Source: Saccharomycopsis fibuligera x Saccharomycopsis cf. fibuligera
Taxonomy: Eukaryota; Ascomycota; Saccharomycetes; Ascoideales; Saccharomycopsidaceae
Length of the DNA stretch: 64,000 nt
Assembly (NCBI GenBank): GCA_001936135.1
Contig: CP012809.1
Span: 2,033,501 to 2,097,500 of the forward strand
Direction of reading: 5' to 3'
Positions 61,568-64,000 of this stretch are shown piece after piece (the first letter of the stretch is position 1; each line of letters starts with the position of its first letter). Both the position numbers and the translations under genes were made by a program. The notes beneath the pieces were generated by a model. The model was not told the origin of the DNA, made no database searches, and saw nothing but the letters and a program-made list of their open reading frames with translations.

Positions 61568-62561
61568 TGCGATATTGAACAAAATGAAACAAGCAAAACA
61601 AAATCAAAAATGAACTGGTTTAATATCTTCTGATATTTTACTATAATATGACTTATGCTATCTTTGTCCCCACAGTTTTATAATGGAAAACGGTGAAATA
61701 TATTTTAGCCGAATATACAAAGATTTGGAAAGGCTCACTTACTGCGAGGCATTGAGCTGAAGTCGAAAAATTGTATTACCCTGTACATAGGTACATATAC
61801 CGTATTTGTGGACCACTGGGACTGCCAATAGTGATAGTCAAAACTAGCTAAAATATCTTCTTACACTGAGGTCTGTCTCTTAAAATGTTTTAATATACCA
61901 GACACTGCAGAGTCGTTGTTACATTAACGTTCATGTTTCTTTTTTCGCAATCAGGTCATAACAAACGCAAAACTGTAACAGCCGTATCTGTTTCAATTCA
62001 AACATGCTCATTGAATTGAATCTTCAGCAAGCTCTTTGCGTGGCATTAATATAGGCATCATATTTTTTTGCATTTTTTACTTTAAAGTAAAAAAAGCAGA
62101 AAAGTTATCTAGTCAGAACGTTATGTTACTTTAAGCCTCCCGTTGCAGGTTTACCGATAGGTGAACCTTAACTTTGAGGCAATCATCCAGACAAGAGTAA
62201 TTTGAGCCAAAAGGAAAAAGAGAAAAATAAAAACGAAAAAAATATGAAACAGAACTATCTATTTGGTTAAGCCATGGGAAGGCTAAAATAACCTTCAAAC
62301 GTATAAAATGGAGATACATTTCAACCTTCGTGCTATAAAAACAAAAACGCAAAAAACTTCTGTAAATTATGAATAAAAAAAAAAAGTGACTGTAAATAAA
62401 CTCTGTACAAAGAAATGAAATGATGAAATGGACAAATGTGGAATTATAAATAGAAAGAAAAAAAAGAGAAGAAGTTCAATGTTTTAGATAAGAAACAATT
62501 GTTGATGCTGGCTAGATAATAATGTTACGCGATTTCCCAATAGCCTAAACTAATGAATAAA
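61568..62561. other. Intergenic region SAM37 / PSG1
   Basis: About 1 kb lying upstream of SAM37 and downstream of PSG1, both minus-strand genes. AT-rich, with short A-runs at 62226-62240 and 62375-62386. No gene or RNA is recognised. Confidence 0.4.
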
Positions 62562-63989
62562 TCACTGCTGTTTGAAAGAATCCAATTCGTGCTCTTCATA
62601 TTGTGGCAAGTTAGCATACCCTTTATTTTTCTTTGAGCTGAAAAACTTTGGTTTTCCCAACTTTTTGTGGAATTTGCTCTTGTAGTATGATCTTCTGATA
62701 CCAGCAACATCTCTGTCCTTGGAGCATAATTGAGTGATGAAATACATGATACATGCAGCAATACAGACAACAGTTGGCATAGTCATCATAACAATGTACT
62801 TGTTCTCGTCCTCACCAATACCCTCATCTTCCAATGCTAATTGTTCTTTGGATTTTTTATACACAGCAGTACCTTTTCTAAGATTAACAAGAATACCTTG
62901 GCTCAACAAATCAAAATCGTCATCGTCAATTGTGTCCGGTTGAATATTAATAATTGCTTGTTTGCTGTATTTTCCTTTAAGCCATGCTTCTTCAATTTCC
63001 AATGGGAAATAACCATCTCTGTTGATCAACCAGTCAGAACTGAAAAATGCCAACTTGGTACCCGATGGGATAAATGCATCATTGGCACGTTTGGTGAGGT
63101 TAAGATTGTTTTGGATAGTTTCTTCATTAAGGGGTACTATTTCGTAATTGCTGGCTAAGTTACCGTCTCTTTTTCTCATTCCTTTAACGTGTTCTTTTTC
63201 TCTAACGTATGCAAGATGAATTTTGACTTTTTCTGCTTCTTCAAAAAATCTGGTATACCAAGTGATAAAATAAGTTTTACCCAAGTCTATATTAGAGTTT
63301 TCAGCAGGAGTACAGAATGGTTCACTGCTGGTGTCCTTGGCAAGACCTTTGTTGAGGTATCTGTCTGGAGTACAACGAATAAGTGGGTTCATTTTGAGGT
63401 ATGTATCGTCTTCTTCAATATATGTGACTTCGGTAAAAGTTTCATCTTCCTTCAAATTGTGAGCTTTCAAGTCTTTATTATCGTGAACAACTGTAGTAGC
63501 AGTTTTGAACCAGTTTTTGTAATCAGGGCCAGCATTCTTAGTGACACCATTCTTTACCTTTGGTTTGACAGTTTGTGGGACACCTTGTTTATTCAAAGAG
63601 ACCCATGGAGTTGGTCCATTGATAGAAGTTGGCTTAGCACTGAAAGTAACGCCAGCAATCACCGTTGGATGGACGATTTCCACAATTGATGAAGAAATTG
63701 TTCTTCTCCATGGTTCTGGAGGAGGATCGGATTTTTTAGTATTAGGTCTTGGAACAACAACCTCTCTCCATCTTTTTGCTAAAGTTGGAGTTGGTTCAGA
63801 TTGCTGCTGTTGTTGTATTTGATCGACCACCGAATTGGATGGTTGTATTGAAGGTGCTGGGGTTGGTGAAGGCACATGTAAAGAATAAGTCAGTACTGCC
63901 TCCGGTGCCAAAGATCCAAGCGTCAATGCTTCTGCTGATTGTAGTATAACTGCGCACAAAGCAAGCAAACTGGAGTGTGCCAAAAGCAT
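62562..63989 (-). CDS. PSG1: Psg1-like Golgi membrane protein (Pma1 stabilisation)
   Basis: S. cerevisiae Psg1 (YKL077W) is a secretory-pathway protein that stabilises the proton ATPase Pma1. The 475-residue product has a signal peptide (about 1-22, LLALCAVILQSAEA). A Pro/Gln-rich segment ends in a Kex2-type site LAKR. The conserved core runs from HPTVIAGVTFSAKP through PTPWVSLNKQG, then NGVTKNAGPDYKNWFKTATTVV and NPLIRCTPDRYLNKGLAKDTSSEPFC, ending near TYFITWYTRFF. Further KR sites follow (MRKR, NLTKR). One membrane helix lies near 397-418, followed by a basic cytosolic tail with YANLPQYEEHELD. The ATG at 63989 is preceded by only 11 bases of window on that side, but the signal peptide makes the start convincing. 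Confidence 0.87.
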   Translation of the reverse strand: MLLAHSSLLALCAVILQSAEALTLGSLAPEAVLTYSLHVPSPTPAPSIQPSNSVVDQIQQQQQSEPTPTLAKRWREVVVPRPNTKKSDPPPEPWRRTISSSIVEIVHPTVIAGVTFSAKPTSINGPTPWVSLNKQGVPQTVKPKVKNGVTKNAGPDYKNWFKTATTVVHDNKDLKAHNLKEDETFTEVTYIEEDDTYLKMNPLIRCTPDRYLNKGLAKDTSSEPFCTPAENSNIDLGKTYFITWYTRFFEEAEKVKIHLAYVREKEHVKGMRKRDGNLASNYEIVPLNEETIQNNLNLTKRANDAFIPSGTKLAFFSSDWLINRDGYFPLEIEEAWLKGKYSKQAIINIQPDTIDDDDFDLLSQGILVNLRKGTAVYKKSKEQLALEDEGIGEDENKYIVMMTMPTVVCIAACIMYFITQLCSKDRDVAGIRRSYYKSKFHKKLGKPKFFSSKKNKGYANLPQYEEHELDSFKQQ

Positions 63990-64000
63990 TGTTTTTATTA

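Noticed and set aside
1-64000. CRISPR arrays, prokaryotic operons or phage-like modules
   Set aside because: No spaced direct repeats of that kind; gene content, introns and tRNA introns are those of a yeast nucleus.

Overview
The window looks like nuclear DNA of a budding yeast, most likely a CTG-clade (Serinales) species close to Lodderomyces/Candida. The genes are compact and mostly intronless, with short introns near 5' ends carrying TACTAAC-type branch sites. Asn/Ser/Gln runs and long A/T tracts are common, and there is a LINE (L1-like) element of the kind called Zorro in Candida. The species name is an inference. Two gene groups match S. cerevisiae neighbourhoods: RSN1-PPA2-TMA23-PRP24 (YMR266W to YMR269W), and SEN15 close to SAM37 (YMR059W/YMR060C). 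CIR1-TDA10 also matches YGR207C/YGR205W.

Layout. 0.4-13 kb: PEX3, a Swi5/Sae3-like gene, RSN1, mitochondrial pyrophosphatase PPA2, TMA23 and PRP24 (a SART3-like HAT plus RRM form). 13.3-19.4 kb: a small kinase-like relic and the large nucleoporin NUP192. 20.0-20.4 kb: two C/D snoRNAs on the minus strand, U14 and an upstream partner placed like snR190. 21-25 kb: a flavodoxin-like quinone reductase, a short hypothetical membrane protein and a GATA-finger protein. 25.7-35.2 kb: CIR1, TDA10, a GNAT acetyltransferase, RRN7, intron-containing RPS24 and an MCH-type transporter. 35.7-42.4 kb: a nearly whole LINE whose 5' end abuts tRNA-Val(AAC). tRNA-Lys(UUU), with a small intron, follows.

43.2-58.2 kb is the most unusual part. 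It holds three velvet-domain genes, a family of fungal developmental regulators that is absent from S. cerevisiae and generally regarded as missing from common yeasts. The first is VelB-like (43249-44266). The other two are VosA-like paralogs (53039-55101 and 55772-58165) that share an intron position inside the velvet domain. RGD2 and CIA1 lie between the first and second. A 3.6-kb stretch with no recognisable gene precedes the second. In filamentous and dimorphic fungi VelB and VosA heterodimerise and bind DNA, and in Histoplasma they work with the Wor1 homolog Ryp1. A VelB gene beside two VosA-like genes suggests a complete, locally clustered velvet module in a yeast.

58.6-64 kb: SEN15, DPI35, SAM37 and PSG1, all housekeeping. 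Several genes (VelB-like, both VosA-like, RGD2, RPS24) have introns that a simple ORF scan misses. I rebuilt exon joins from splice motifs, reading frame and family motifs; none is confirmed by RNA data.
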